From assembly GCA_024036415.1 (NCBI GenBank), contig JAMWET010001051.1, positions 1 to 64,000 of the forward strand: a stretch of 64,000 nucleotides of DNA, in the 5' to 3' direction. How positions within the stretch are numbered: the stretch's first letter is position 1; every line of letters begins with the position of its first letter. Positions 41,261 to 53,330 of the stretch are shown here, one piece after another. The notes beneath the pieces are model-generated. The model was not told where the DNA came from, ran no database searches, and saw only the letters and a program-made list of their open reading frames with translations. Origin of the DNA: Prochilodus magdalenae. Lineage: Eukaryota; Chordata; Actinopteri; Characiformes; Prochilodontidae. Made by a program: the position numbers and the translations under genes.

Positions 41261-41884
41261 AAGGAACAGAGCATATGTCTCCACACCAGCTCTACAATAT
41301 CAGTAACCCAGTAAGCCAAATATTTGCTCCTCTTATACACATACGATTCAGCCCACCACTATAGTTTCATAACCACATATAAATTTCATAATATATTTTA
41401 GATGTTTTGTTGAGTTTGATAATATAATCTAATGAGAGGTTTACAGCATTGTCTGTCAAACTATATAATAATTTAATCACCATGTTTGAAATATGAGATA
41501 TTCTGGACGTTAACCCTTCTGTTATACTGCAGGTGCAGCTGACCAGTTTTAGTATGAAGCCTTATTTGGTGAGAGCAGTTAATGTAATGAACATGTAAAG
41601 GGAAGGGGCTCATGTAATATGTTATGCATGTTTATATCATACATGTTATGTTTGGGTTAGTCTCAGCCAGAGGGGCAATGGAGGGTACAAAGGGAAACGT
41701 ATAACATGTAGACTAAAACACAGAGATGCACACACGCTTGTCTGGCTATGCTTGTAAGGTAATCCATAATGTTCTACTGATCTTCGGATTACCATATCAA
41801 ACTAAACTACCCCTGAACCTAACCCTAACCTTAACCTCAGCATTCCATAGACTGCAATTATCTACAATTTCCCCACAGGTATAC

Positions 41885-41909
41885 CACTACAAGAACACAC
41901 TCACACACA

Positions 41910-41969
<60 letters not shown>

Positions 41970-42106
41970 CACACACACACACAAACACACCTACACACAC
42001 ACACACACACACACACACCAACACACACACATACACCTACACACACACACTCACACACACACACACACACACACACACCTACACACACACACACACACCC
42101 ACACAC

Positions 42107-42155
<49 letters not shown>

Positions 42156-42208
42156 CACACACACACACTCACACACACACACCTACACACACACACACAC
42201 ACACACAC

Positions 42209-42290
<82 letters not shown>

Positions 42291-42506
42291 TCACACACAC
42301 ACACACACACACCTACACACACATGCACACACACACACACCTACACACACACACTCACACACACACACACACCTACACACACACGCACCTACACACACAC
42401 GCACACACACACACACACACGCACACACATTCACTCACACAGACACACACCTACACACACACACACCTACACACACACACACACACACACACACCTACAC
42501 ACACAT

Positions 42507-42545
<39 letters not shown>

Positions 42546-42554
42546 CACACACAT

Positions 42555-42590
<36 letters not shown>

Positions 42591-42597
42591 ATACACA
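41885..42597. repeat. Long (CA)n microsatellite with CCTACACA interruptions
   Basis: About 700 bp of CA repeat with cacctacaca, caaacac, catgcac and cattcac variants recurring at irregular spacing. The 316-residue open frame through it on + is a repeat artefact. It lies about 1 kb past the kelch stop. Confidence 0.95.
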
Positions 42598-43734
42598 GAA
42601 TTTTAAAGATTCTTCATTCTTGAAAAAAAAAGGTTGTTTTAAACAGTGCTTTTGGCTCATTCAGTGCGATTTCTGAAAGGGTCGGTTCCACCCAGATCAG
42701 AGGAGATGTTTAGTTTGCATTGATCAACATGGCCTCATGACAAAAACATGTTAAAAAGGTCCCAATACTGTAAAATAAGAATAAATAAAACAAATGTGGA
42801 AAATATCTAATTTAAAAATAAAAATGAATCATTATATGTAAACTATGATCTGTGAGGAGTAATAAAACTTGATTCTTGTTGAAGTAAAAAAATTGTATCT
42901 TTTGGAGGGTTACAGATGCATCCTGGGAAAATTACTGGCGTTTCCTACAGCTAAACATAGCAGGAGGATTAATCTCACTGATTTGTCAAAGTGTCTGAAT
43001 GATTAAATGGTTATTTAACCAAAATGAGGATATAAGCAAAGTAAACAGCAGACCACCCAAACTCACAACATGGAGCTGCCGAGTGCTAAATCACGTAGCA
43101 CATGTCCTGTCCTCGGTTATATCCGTCTCAGGATCTTTGTGAAGCAGCTGCATAAGCCTAAGATCATCACTATGCGCAATGCCAAGTGTTGGCTGGAGTG
43201 ATGTAAAACGTGCTGCTACTGGGTTTTGGCGCAGTGGAAACATGCTCTCTGGACTCTCACTGTTTAATAGACGATGAATGATGATGACGGATGTCAGGTA
43301 AAGGCTACCTACCACACTGTATAGTGCCAACAGTAAAGTTTAGTGGAGAAGGAATGATGAGCATGAGGACTGTTGTTCAGGGTCTGGTGATGCTAATGTT
43401 ATATAAAGTCATATAAAGTCATTTAGAGATTATAATATTGTAATATTCTCTTAGCATTAAGCCAACAGTCTGGTGAAGACCTTATCCTTCTCCAGCGTGA
43501 TTTTGCCTCTTTGTGTAAAATGAGCTCCATAAAGTTATGATGGATGTAATGTGGAGAACACCTGAACGTCGTTTACCTTAGAACATCCAGCATCATTTCT
43601 TTCTTCCAGCAATCTAGATTTGTTTGATCGAATGGGCATGAACTCACACAGACTCATTCCAAAGTTTTGTTAAACGGCTTTCCAGAATCCCAGAAGATTA
43701 ATGGTGTCTATAATAGACACTGTCATAGACATCT

Positions 43735-44472
43735 ATTAGTATATAATGTCATTAAAAGATTCTGAGATTCTGGAGAAATCCCTGTGAGCAAGGGACAAGG
43801 CAGACTGCCAATATTGGATGCTCGTGATCTTCAGGCCCTCGGGCGGCAGTGCAAGCAATTCTGGGAACCACTGCATAGTCTCAGGAACACTTCCAGAAAT
43901 CATTTTCCATAAAGATTGCGACTCACAAATGCAAGTTAAAGCTGAATCGTGCAAAGAAGAAGACATATGTCAACACGATTCAGAAAAGCCGCCATATTCT
44001 CCATATCTCATTTAAAACGGACGGTGTGCATCGTGGACTCAAGAGGAGAGAGAACATCCAGCTTGTTATCAGTGCACAGTTCAAAAGCCTGCGTCTCTGA
44101 TGGTGTTGCTTTACGGCCTATGGCATGGGCAGCCTAGATATCTGGGAAGGCACTATTAGTGTTGAACAGTATATTAAGATTTTAGATTAGCACATGCTTC
44201 CATCCAGGCAACGTCTTCAGGGAAGACAATACTAAACCACGCACTGCCTCCATCACCACAGCATGGTGTTGCATAAGAGTCTGGGTGCTGAACTGGCCTG
44301 CCTGCAGTTCAAACCTTTCATCAATAGAAACATTTGGTGCATCATGAAGCGTAAAATCCAGTAAAGAAGATCCAAGACTGTTGAGCAGCTATCCTATCCT
44401 ATCTCCCACAACTCCAGCAGTCCTTTACATTTTACACAACATTCCAACTTTTTGTAATTGGGGTTGTAGTAT
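43735..44472 (+). pseudogene. Decayed Tc1/mariner-type transposase and 3' end
   Basis: The translation, scattered over frames, gives GRQCKQFWEPLHSLRNTSR, then VHSSKACVSDGVALRPMAWA, then VLNWPACSSNLSSIE (a worn form of the third catalytic block, with the aspartate turned to asparagine). It ends with attccaactttttgtaattg then gggttgta, a terminal motif of a widespread fish mariner-like family. Stops and a missing centre show it is dead. The ancestral element was probably longer on the 5' side; 43450-43730 may belong to it. Confidence 0.6.
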
Positions 44473-45492
44473 TTATAGCAAAACATAAAGCACTGCATTT
44501 TTCCGATACGGTGAAAAGCTCAACTGTTTAAACTGATTACATGGTGTGTGTTGTGTAGATCTGATATCCAGTGGAATGCTTCATAATGCATATTATATAT
44601 AATTAAAGCTCTAGTTATAAACAAACAAAACTAACAAACAAATAAAATCAATACAGGAATAATGTGGATTCCGAATGTGGATTCTGAATGTTATTATTAA
44701 TAAATGAAAACTGGACAGAAATATGATGGTGAATAATAGATGATTTTGATCAGAATCTACCATGTTTATGCAAGAGAGAGCAAGCAAGAGACGGAGAGAG
44801 AGAGCGACAGGGTTCAGGTGCCCACGTACGAACATGAATCATCAAAACAATCCTTCATAAAAGGAAAAGAAAAACAGAAGCCTCATTCTTTCTGTAGCAC
44901 CAAGAAAAAATATATATTCCTTTCCAGCTGAGGCTCGGTAGAAGTGCATGTACGGGAAAAGAAAATAGGTGGAGTTTGATAAAACATCTACGTCTTTCAG
45001 CATGGGAAAAATACTTTCCACATCTTCCCCAAGGTCAAGCTGAAAATGGAAAGTGGTTCTGGTTAGAGCGCAAAGAATTTAAGCCAAGTAAACTTCTGCT
45101 GGGTCGTTATGTGTTGGCATTACGGAGAGAACAACACGACTGTGAATCCAATCCTTGGACATGAACACCTTCTTTATCCCAAGGAGAAGGTTCACCCTGC
45201 CTGTAGTTGCCAACAGACCGAAACCAGGTATGTTCCTACACTCATCTGAATCAAGGTACCATACAGGGTTCTTTGGAGCAATCTTTTAGAAGACCGGTTC
45301 CTTAGTGAGCCCTTTAGCTGTTCTCTTTTTTAAAATTGACTCTATTCTTTTATTACTATAATTTTTCTATAGCTATTATTGTTGTTATATATTCTATTAT
45401 TGTTACTTTGATCTCATGCATTTTAATTGTTTGTTATTATTAATATAGCTAGTGGACTCTTATTGCTTCTATTCGTTGAATTCTTTACTTAT

Positions 45493-45531
45493 TATTATTA
45501 TTATCATCATCATCATCATCATCATCATGGG
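45493..45531. repeat. (ATT)n/(ATC)n microsatellite
   Basis: attattattattatcatc followed by a run of about nine ATC units. Confidence 0.9.
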
Positions 45532-45574
45532 GAAAACCAAATGTGTTTTTAATCAATCCAAAGAACTGTGTATG

Positions 45575-45650
45575 GCACCAAACTCATTCAGAGTGACAAA
45601 ATGATCCATTCACATTTCTTTACAGTGATGGTGACAAGAGTCAGGAGTCG
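45575..45650. repeat. Partial copy of the fold-back family
   Basis: ttcagagtgacaaaatgatc and ctttacagtgatggtgacaa then gagtcaggagtc match the left arm of 46750-47310 in order. Confidence 0.5.
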
Positions 45651-46119
45651 TCATCTCTATGACACAAACAGACATTTTATTTATAATCTAAAATCATCAG
45701 TGAACCCACATTTGAGTTTTCGCTGACTGCGTAAAAGCCAGAAACCACTTTTCCTTCAATTTAGAAGATTTGAGTTCATGTACATAAAGAAGATTTAAAG
45801 CCATAGGAGAGATGTCACAGAAAGTCGCCACTGAATACATTAATTCAGCATTATAAATTCTTAATAAAAAAAGGTATGACTCAGATGGGGTTAAAAATAC
45901 CCAGATGGAGTTTTACAGGCCCATGTAAACCTATGGTTTGGTCCTAGAATGAAATGAGCTGGTAAAGAATGAGAAAATGAGAAATGGTGATTGGCTGGCA
46001 AGACACTGTGATCATGACAGAGGAGCAACATGCTGAAAAAATAAGCTATGTTATTATACTGTTTAGTCAGCTATGCTGGTGACTGGAGGCTTGCTAATAG
46101 CTAATGTAACCTATAAATG

Positions 46120-46640
46120 AAGGTTGCTCAATATTGACCCCCACAGGACCACCACAGAGCAGGTATTGTCTGGGTAGTGTGTGTTTTGTAGTGTCCTGTG
46201 GGCATCGTCCTGTGACCACCACTGATGAAAAACTAGAGGATGACCAACACAATGCTGTAGGAGTAGATGAGCTGTCGTCTCTGACCTTACATCTACAAGG
46301 TAGGAGTGTCTAATAGAGTGGACAGTGAGTGGACACAGTGTGTAAACGCTCCAGCAACACTGCTGTGTCTGATCCACTCACACCAACACAACACACACTA
46401 ACACACCACCGCCACATCAGTGTCACTGCAGTGCTGAGAATGATCCACCACCCACACAATACCTGCTCTGTGGTGGTCCTGTTGGGGTCTTGACTATTAC
46501 TAGACTAACAGTATACAGAGAATCAGATGGACTACAGTCTGTAGTGAAAGTGCTCCTTTATATTAAGTGGAGCTGATAAAATGGACAGTGAGTGTAGGGA
46601 CAAGGAGGCGGTTTAATGGTGTGGCTGATGGTGTATACTG
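46120..46640. repeat. Non-autonomous DNA-transposon-like repeat with internal inverted segments
   Basis: gaccaccacagagcaggtat near 46150 is inverted at 46460-46485 (caatacctgctctgtggtgg). Other recognisable phrases are gtgtcactgcagtgctgaga, atcagatggactacagtctg and gtggagctgataaaatggac followed by agtgagtgta. I know this as an abundant repeat in characiform and related fish genomes, probably hAT-like. Confidence 0.6.
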
Positions 46641-46749
46641 TACCTTTTTCCTAACACTGAAAAATGAAAAGAACTTGAAAATGAATAACTTGTACTTAGA
46701 GAAGAACTTCAATGACTGTTCCTAACTAAATGGTCAACATGTCAATGAA

Positions 46750-47310
46750 GCAAATCAGAGTGGTTTGGTATGAAATGTTCTGTTCTAGAGAAGCTTGCAG
46801 AGTTACCAGGTTAGAAATATTCACAGTGATGGTGATAGTAACCAGACATCTGAAGAGCGTGATGCCTCTAAAGCTCCATCACAGACATTATATAACATGG
46901 TAATTACACGGTTATTACATGAAACATCACACTGTATTACACTGTAATTATTAATCTGCCAAAAAACTCTGAGTGATGTTATTTGTGATTTGAAAAAATA
47001 TTTTTTTTATTTACTTTTTGGAAACTAAATAATAAACAATATATTTGCTTAGCATTGTACATTGATAAAGATCTAAAAATCCAATCTGAACTTCTTCTGG
47101 ACTGTATACCTCTGTATAGGTGTATACCTCTTCAGACAGACCAAATACAGACAGCAAAACCACCGCAAGCCAGTATCTCAGACATCAGACAATGAATTTG
47201 TGCCTATTATGTGTAATAGCTTTCTGTCTGTGATGGAGCTTTCAGAGGCATTAAACTCTTTAGACGTCTGGTTCTCATCACCACCCCTGTGAACATTTCT
47301 TGCACCATTT
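46750..47310. mobile_element. Fold-back element, best copy of a dispersed family
   Basis: The arm at 46817-46888 (tcacagtgatggtgatagta, accagacatctga, aagctccatcacagaca) is the imperfect reverse complement of 47225-47297 (tgtctgtgatggagctttca, gacgtctggttctcatcacc, cctgtgaaca). About 340 bp of AT-rich DNA separates the arms; there is no coding capacity. Other copies or halves: 17960-18350, 29446-29745, 45575-45650, 48760-48850. Confidence 0.75.
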
Positions 47311-47810
47311 TGCACAGCCAATTTCTGCTAAACATTTGTCCTGCATTCCTGGCACTGCTCCATGCATCTTGCCTGAACGGACGTCATCTGAAAGATGAAC
47401 ATTACACACATGGATGATTCCTGAGGAGGAAGCCATCTGCAGTTATTTCACTTATTCGCCAGTCATGCAGCTAATAGCAGTATTAAATAAAGAGAAAGGC
47501 ATCGTTGGAATTGTCTGAGCAATTGAATGCAAATAGAAAGAACTGTGTTATATCCAAGGCATGGTGCTTATAACTCCTGATGGTCCTGGAGGGACAAATA
47601 AGGGCAATAAAACAAAGCATTGTTTAAGTTTACCCCAAGCTGCAGGTGCTTTTGGAAGGCAAGCCTCCCCCCTCAAAGCAGAGGAACTGTGGGGAGATGG
47701 TTGGATAAAGCCTGCCGTTTTAACTCAAACATGGTGTTTATGGTGCATTATGGTGACAGAATAGCTCCTCTCTAAGGTCATGACTACGGAATGAAATGTG
47801 TCAAGGTGGT

Positions 47811-47824
47811 CCAGCAGATGGCGC
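47811..47824 (+). promoter_or_regulatory. Candidate CTCF-binding core
   Basis: The sequence CCAGCAGATGGCGC fits the vertebrate CTCF core CCASYAGRKGGCRS at every position. It lies about 720 bp upstream of the kcnt1-like start, at the edge of the CpG-rich block. Binding is inferred from motif only. Confidence 0.5.
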
Positions 47825-48529
47825 TATAAGCTTTATATGAGCAACGTCGGGCTTCCAGCGCTCTACTCCGCTCATATTGGCGTTGTCCACCCGTATTCCG
47901 TTAGCCTCCGCCCTCCTACGCTAGGATTGGCTGTCGGTGTCTCCCGTCCTGTGCTTTGATTGGCTGGCAGGTGCGTGTTTAAGAGCGGCGCGTGGCTCGT
48001 TAGAATGAAACGCTTAGCCATTCAGAGCGCAGGAAGGCGGGGCTCGACGGAAAACGGGTGGGGAAAAAATAAAAAATATATAAATAATTCTAACACTAAC
48101 GCCACTCTTAGAGAGGTGACAGAACACGCAGGGAAGAGGGTATCGTCTGTTTATGTTTCCCAACGCGTTTCACGTTTTTTTTTTTGATTGCAATTTTATG
48201 ACGGCGACATGATGGAGAAATGCGCCTCTGTCGTTCATTCATAGCACGCTATAGTGGTGGTGCACTAGACTCATAGTTCACTCACTCACTGGCTCACGAG
48301 TGGAAACAGCAGAGAAGATGCTCAAGAGGCTGCACCCAGTGGTGGGTTTCTCTGGGCTCCCTACTCGGGGTCGTTGCCCATCCCTCTAAAGGGCGACCTG
48401 CCCATGGAGGACGGAACTGTCAAGAGGACATTATCGTCAGAAGTCCTCAGAGGACCCTTGACTCCGGCTCTTTCGTCTTTTAGGGGAAAATGTGTGGCGC
48501 TTGGTTCGCCAGCACGACGTTGATTTACA

Positions 48530-48560
48530 ATGATGGGACCGCGCGCTCAGTCACAACCAG
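48530..48560 (+). CDS. kcnt1: kcnt1-like coding exon 1
   Basis: It begins [10 protein letters not shown] and ends with the first base of a glutamate codon before the donor gtaagg at 48561. It lies in the CpG-rich block. The 5' UTR must extend upstream, but the transcription start cannot be fixed from sequence. This is the least conserved part of the protein, so the call depends on frame continuity with exon 3. Confidence 0.65.
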
Positions 48561-51500
48561 GTAAGGCGCTCTACGCGGCTGGTTAGCAGAGTAGCATGTT
48601 TCTACATGTACAGAAACTACATTTATCTTCACTTAGAGAAAGACCAAGTGTTTGAACGAAGCAGTGTGGCCATGTTCCACGGCTCGGTGTATGTTTAACT
48701 GTGGTGTGTATGAGCTAGTGATAAAAAAAAGCCCCCCCATATGCAGATATTATGTGTAACAGCCTTCTTGCCTTGCCTTGTGCGGGAGCTTTTGGAGGCG
48801 TTCAGCTGTTTGGGCATTTGGTTCCCATCACCACCACTGTGAACAGTTAAGTTATGAGTAAGCAGTAGTCTTGGCTTTTACTCTGTCCTGTCATGGCTTT
48901 ATCTATGGCTGAACACTGGCAAGCGCACTCCCTTTTCTGTTTTTCTATTTTCACATAATCATTCACATTACATTTAAAGTGATAAAGGAAAAGAGGGAGA
49001 AAGTGGAAGATGTTTGTTGCTCCCCAACAGCTGAAATGACAGCTGACCAATCAGCTCGTTAGGAATCAGCTTATTATGAATATTGATGATAATTGGCTGC
49101 ATCAGGATATTTCCAGGAAACTACTCCCAGATCACAATTGACTTTGTAATGATGTGCTTTACACACTGATCTAGTTTGCATCTTAGCCCTTTAATTATAC
49201 GCAAACCTTGAAGGATCGGTGGACGTAAAGACCTGTGTGTAAATATATATTCATATAATCACTTTTTCCCTCAGAAACTGGGGGCACTCCCCTTTAGGAG
49301 GCTTTAAAGGACCCATATGAAAACTAATCTGGCTTTTTGTTTAGTATGTAAACACTCCAGCTCGTGTGGTCCTTGTCACAAGATACAAATCCTCCATATA
49401 TAGCCACCCAATGAACCTACACCAGTTTATAGAAGCTGAGGGGAACATTGACATAACATAGTGTTACAATGTTTGGTGCGGCACTGTTGTATCAATACAC
49501 AGATACCAAAGATTAATATTTGATTATATACATGTTAAGTAAGGTTTTATGACAGCATTAGCCAATCAGACTAAAAACTTCTATTCATGAACTTTAAATT
49601 AATATAAATAAAAAACTAAATATATTTTAATCAGTGGTGCGATGGTTGGATGAAGCCTAACATTTTTAAATCAAATATAATGATTATTGTGCATTTTGGA
49701 GATGAAATACTTCCTCTCTAAGGTCGTGACTGTGGTATAAAGTGATTCAGGAGGATGAACAGACTAAAAATATATTTTTTTAAATCTCAAAAGACTAAAT
49801 TTGCAGTTGGAAAGGGTAATAAATCACAATATATATTATTAAAATTACAGTAATACCTCATGATGATATCATATAATACCATCAAATATTGTGATAATAC
49901 TGAAGCATATATTGAATATCATGATAACATATCGAGGGGTCTTCTGTGATTCCCACCCCTATTTGCATAGCGCTGTAGAAACTTAGTAAGTATTTCAGCC
50001 TGAACTGCTTTTTGAATTAGGAACCATATGGGACAACCTATAAGAATTGAGGGCAATTACATATATCAATGTTAAAGACACCATAACAGCCTGTTTATTA
50101 TTAGTGGATAAAAGAGAGGCTAAAAACTTTCTTTAATAAAACTGTGTTTGGTATATAACCTCTAGCAAACATCATTTGCAGACCTCAGTAAAATAAAATG
50201 AAGTATATAAAACACAAACATGAAATATGGGCCTTTAAAAGTTGAAAATGTCCTTTTCTCTGACAGGGGTGTCAAACATCTCTATTCACCACACCCCAAG
50301 TTTCCTTCCCTATGCAGGTGTTGTTGTGAATTTCCGTACATGGATCAGTTTTGTTCAGATAGTTGTGTTGTAAGAGTGAACCCTCAGAGGAAGAACACAG
50401 TCCACACAGCGCTTTTCACTTTTGTTTACGCCTTTGCCATTAAATCCGCCCTCCACCCACTCGGCTCTGATTTACACACTAATAGCTCTGCTCGGTCCAC
50501 ACATACATAGACCTGAGGGTACTCAAAGGAGACCATAGACGGAATGTTCTAGATGATATAGGCTGGCTGCTGTGTTGCGCGGTACATAATGTCACAGGGG
50601 CGGTGTAATAACAGTGGGAATTAGTCTTTCGGACAGGCTTTTTGACCTTAAGGGTGAAGTTTGGAACAAATCACTGTAAGTGGTCTATTAAATGTGCTGT
50701 AGGAAATGACCTTTGATTATCAAAGAGGCAGGATGTCCTTTAAAGCGCTCTGAAGACAATGTACAGGAAAGAAACAGACAACCTGCTAATTGCAGGTGAT
50801 TCACCAGCTTTGTGTTCCAATAGGCAGAGATGGAAGTTGACGTGTCACACGCTGTACATACTAACTTGCAAGAGGAAATGGATTTGTTGTAAAAATATAG
50901 AAAGGGCTCTTGAATGTGTCTCATCTTATGCAATCTCTTCATTCATGAATGAAGTGGTGTCGGCATGAACGGTCTGTTTAGTGGAAGTCACAAAAACACT
51001 AACGATTCTTTCTTTCTTTCTTTCTTTCTCTTCTTATGTGGCTCAGAGGCGAGTATGACCCCTCCGCGGCGTTCCTCAAATCCTGCTGACAGGTACGCAG
51101 TCCTTTTACTGCTATAGATGGAGTTTATGTGCAGCAGTCCATGTAACAACTAGCACAGTTCTGGGGATGTATAAATTAGGAGAGGACAGTATGACTATAT
51201 TTAATCGCTATTGTGATAAATCATGTTATAGGATGCTTTTCTGAGCATATTGTGGATATAACCAGTAGTTAGAGAACATTGCCTAGCTGCATATTTCATT
51301 ACAAAACAGGCATAATTCTGCATCTTTAATTGGATTTACTTTTGTGCAGTTTGTAAAATATTACATAAAAATCATTGTAGTTGCAGATTTTTAATTATCA
51401 TCATAATATTTTATCATCATGACATTTAGTTTGTTCCTACTTATTTCATCTTTGATAAACAAAGTTTTAGAATGCTTATTGTGCATCCTGAAACTGTATC

Positions 51501-53237
51501 GTGATATGATATCTGGCCATATTGCCCATCCCTATCACAAATTATAATCGACTGATATGTTATTAAAAGATAAATGGGAAAATTAAATTGCTTTGTCTGA
51601 TATGGGAAGCTGAAAATCACAACCGACAACTTGCTGGCCTGACACATGTAGGGTTTCTCAGTATTATAGAAGAACCACTTTTGGTTTCTTAAAGAACCTT
51701 TCAATGAATTATTTGTTAATGAGCCATATTTGCTAACGAGATCTGCTAATATGAAATGGTAGGGCTGCTGAATATTACTTGAAATGGGATTTTTGATGAC
51801 GCTGTTGAATGTCATAATGACGTTATGAGAAACAAAGTGACTAGAGAAGATTCAAATGGTGTGCATCTGCATAGATACAGCAAAATCCAAACCCTTTTAA
51901 AGAAATACAATTACAAAATCATTGTTCACTGTTCAAAACAATAAAAACATATAACTTATTTTCACTCAGAAAAAAATTACCAGCCAGGGATGCAGAAATG
52001 TTCCAGCAGGACTGTACATTCTTAAATAAGAGCTGCTAGTATATTTCTATATTTTCTTAGTATCATTAGACAGCAAATATTCCCATATTTCTCCAAGACT
52101 GCAAATATTCCCATATTTCTCCAAGACTGAAAATATTGATTCTACAAAGTGTGGGGTGATTTTGTCTGAGGGTGCATCATTGAAAAATGGCTTTTTACTC
52201 AGAAGACTTTGAGTGGAAAACCATCCCTTCTTACACTGTATATGGTATAGTGCTCGGTTTCAAGGCTGCAAAGGTAAAAACAGGTCCAAGTGTCCAAGAA
52301 TCCTTAAATCATACAAGTTATAAATTATGTTCTATCAGCCATACTTTTGCTGTATATTACTGAATAAAATAGAGCAATATGCTAGTTTCTTTTTATATCA
52401 AGCAGCAAAAAACTTGCATGCTGTGTTTGATATAATTTACCTTACTTGACATTGCATGATTTGTGAGGTGACTATGGTGCTTGTGCACATTGCAAAGTTT
52501 TAGTTACTTGCTCTCCAAATAGAAGAATCAGGAGCCGAGTGCATAAAAACACTTATTGGTTTCAACTTTGTTCCCACCTGTTTAATTACATCACCCTGCA
52601 ATGTTATATGTGAGGTCATTTGAGATTTATTCTGATAATGCTAAAAATGTAATTGAACCTGCAGCACAATGTTCCTATAATATGAAGCAGGTATACCAAG
52701 TAGAGATTTCTCGTATGAGCGCATAGCCAGCCTGTGTTTTTAAAGGCTGAGTCCATGTAGGAGGTAACAAAATATATATTCTTTGTATTCTTTGTAAAAG
52801 GCTGTTTTGCATTTATGGAATTTTCCCTGAAGGCTTAACGGTACAGGAACTGGGCACTGAGGTACACTTTACTAAACTGTTTATGAGCTACGGCTCAGCA
52901 TCTGCATTTCAGGTAATGTTTATTTGAGCATGCACTTTTCAAATGTTCTTCTTAATGAAATTGTCATGGAGCACTAAGGTAGAGAACATGGATCTATAGC
53001 AGCTCATGCACAGGTACCTAGCCTCATATGTCACTGTCAGGCTGTGCACATGATTCAGGCTGGGAATATAAAGGCACTGGACAGGCTATGCTTTTGGAAT
53101 TTCTATATCGTTGTTGCCTCTTGCACACATCATGGGCCCTCCATCAATCAAATGAAGTAAAATGAGTGTTTCTGTTTTATTTGTAAGCTAGAGATACAAA
53201 ACTGAATGTATAATCCTGAAAGTTGCATTGCCTAAGC

Positions 53238-53330
<93 letters not shown>

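Larger units (their letters stand above)
40875..47799. other. Intergenic region between the kelch and kcnt1-like genes
   Basis: About 6.9 kb. It contains the kelch 3' UTR, the CA array, a decayed transposase, an ATC run and two interspersed repeats, each listed. 42600-43730, 44480-45490 and 47310-47800 hold nothing I can name; open frames there are short and without motifs. Confidence 0.6.
47800..48600 (+). promoter_or_regulatory. CpG-rich promoter-like region of the kcnt1-like gene
   Basis: This block is clearly richer in G+C and CpG than its surroundings. Inverted CCAAT boxes (ATTGG) lie at 47926-47930 and 47959-47963, both within gattggct. It ends just past coding exon 1. It is a plausible unmethylated CpG-island promoter; no TATA box is evident. 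Confidence 0.65.
48490..51089 (+). other. Overlapping upstream ORF (37 codons, spliced)
   Basis: An ATG at 48490 opens a +1 frame that crosses the exon 1/exon 2 splice (48560 to 51047) and ends at TGA 51087-51089. It overlaps both candidate channel starts. Nothing suggests a functional peptide; its possible role is to reduce initiation at the channel ATGs. Another short upstream ORF starts at ATG 48318 and stops quickly. Confidence 0.4.

Noticed and set aside
41726..42676. 316-codon His/Thr-rich open frame
   Set aside because: It is produced entirely by a CA microsatellite; the antisense Cys/Val frames are the same artefact.
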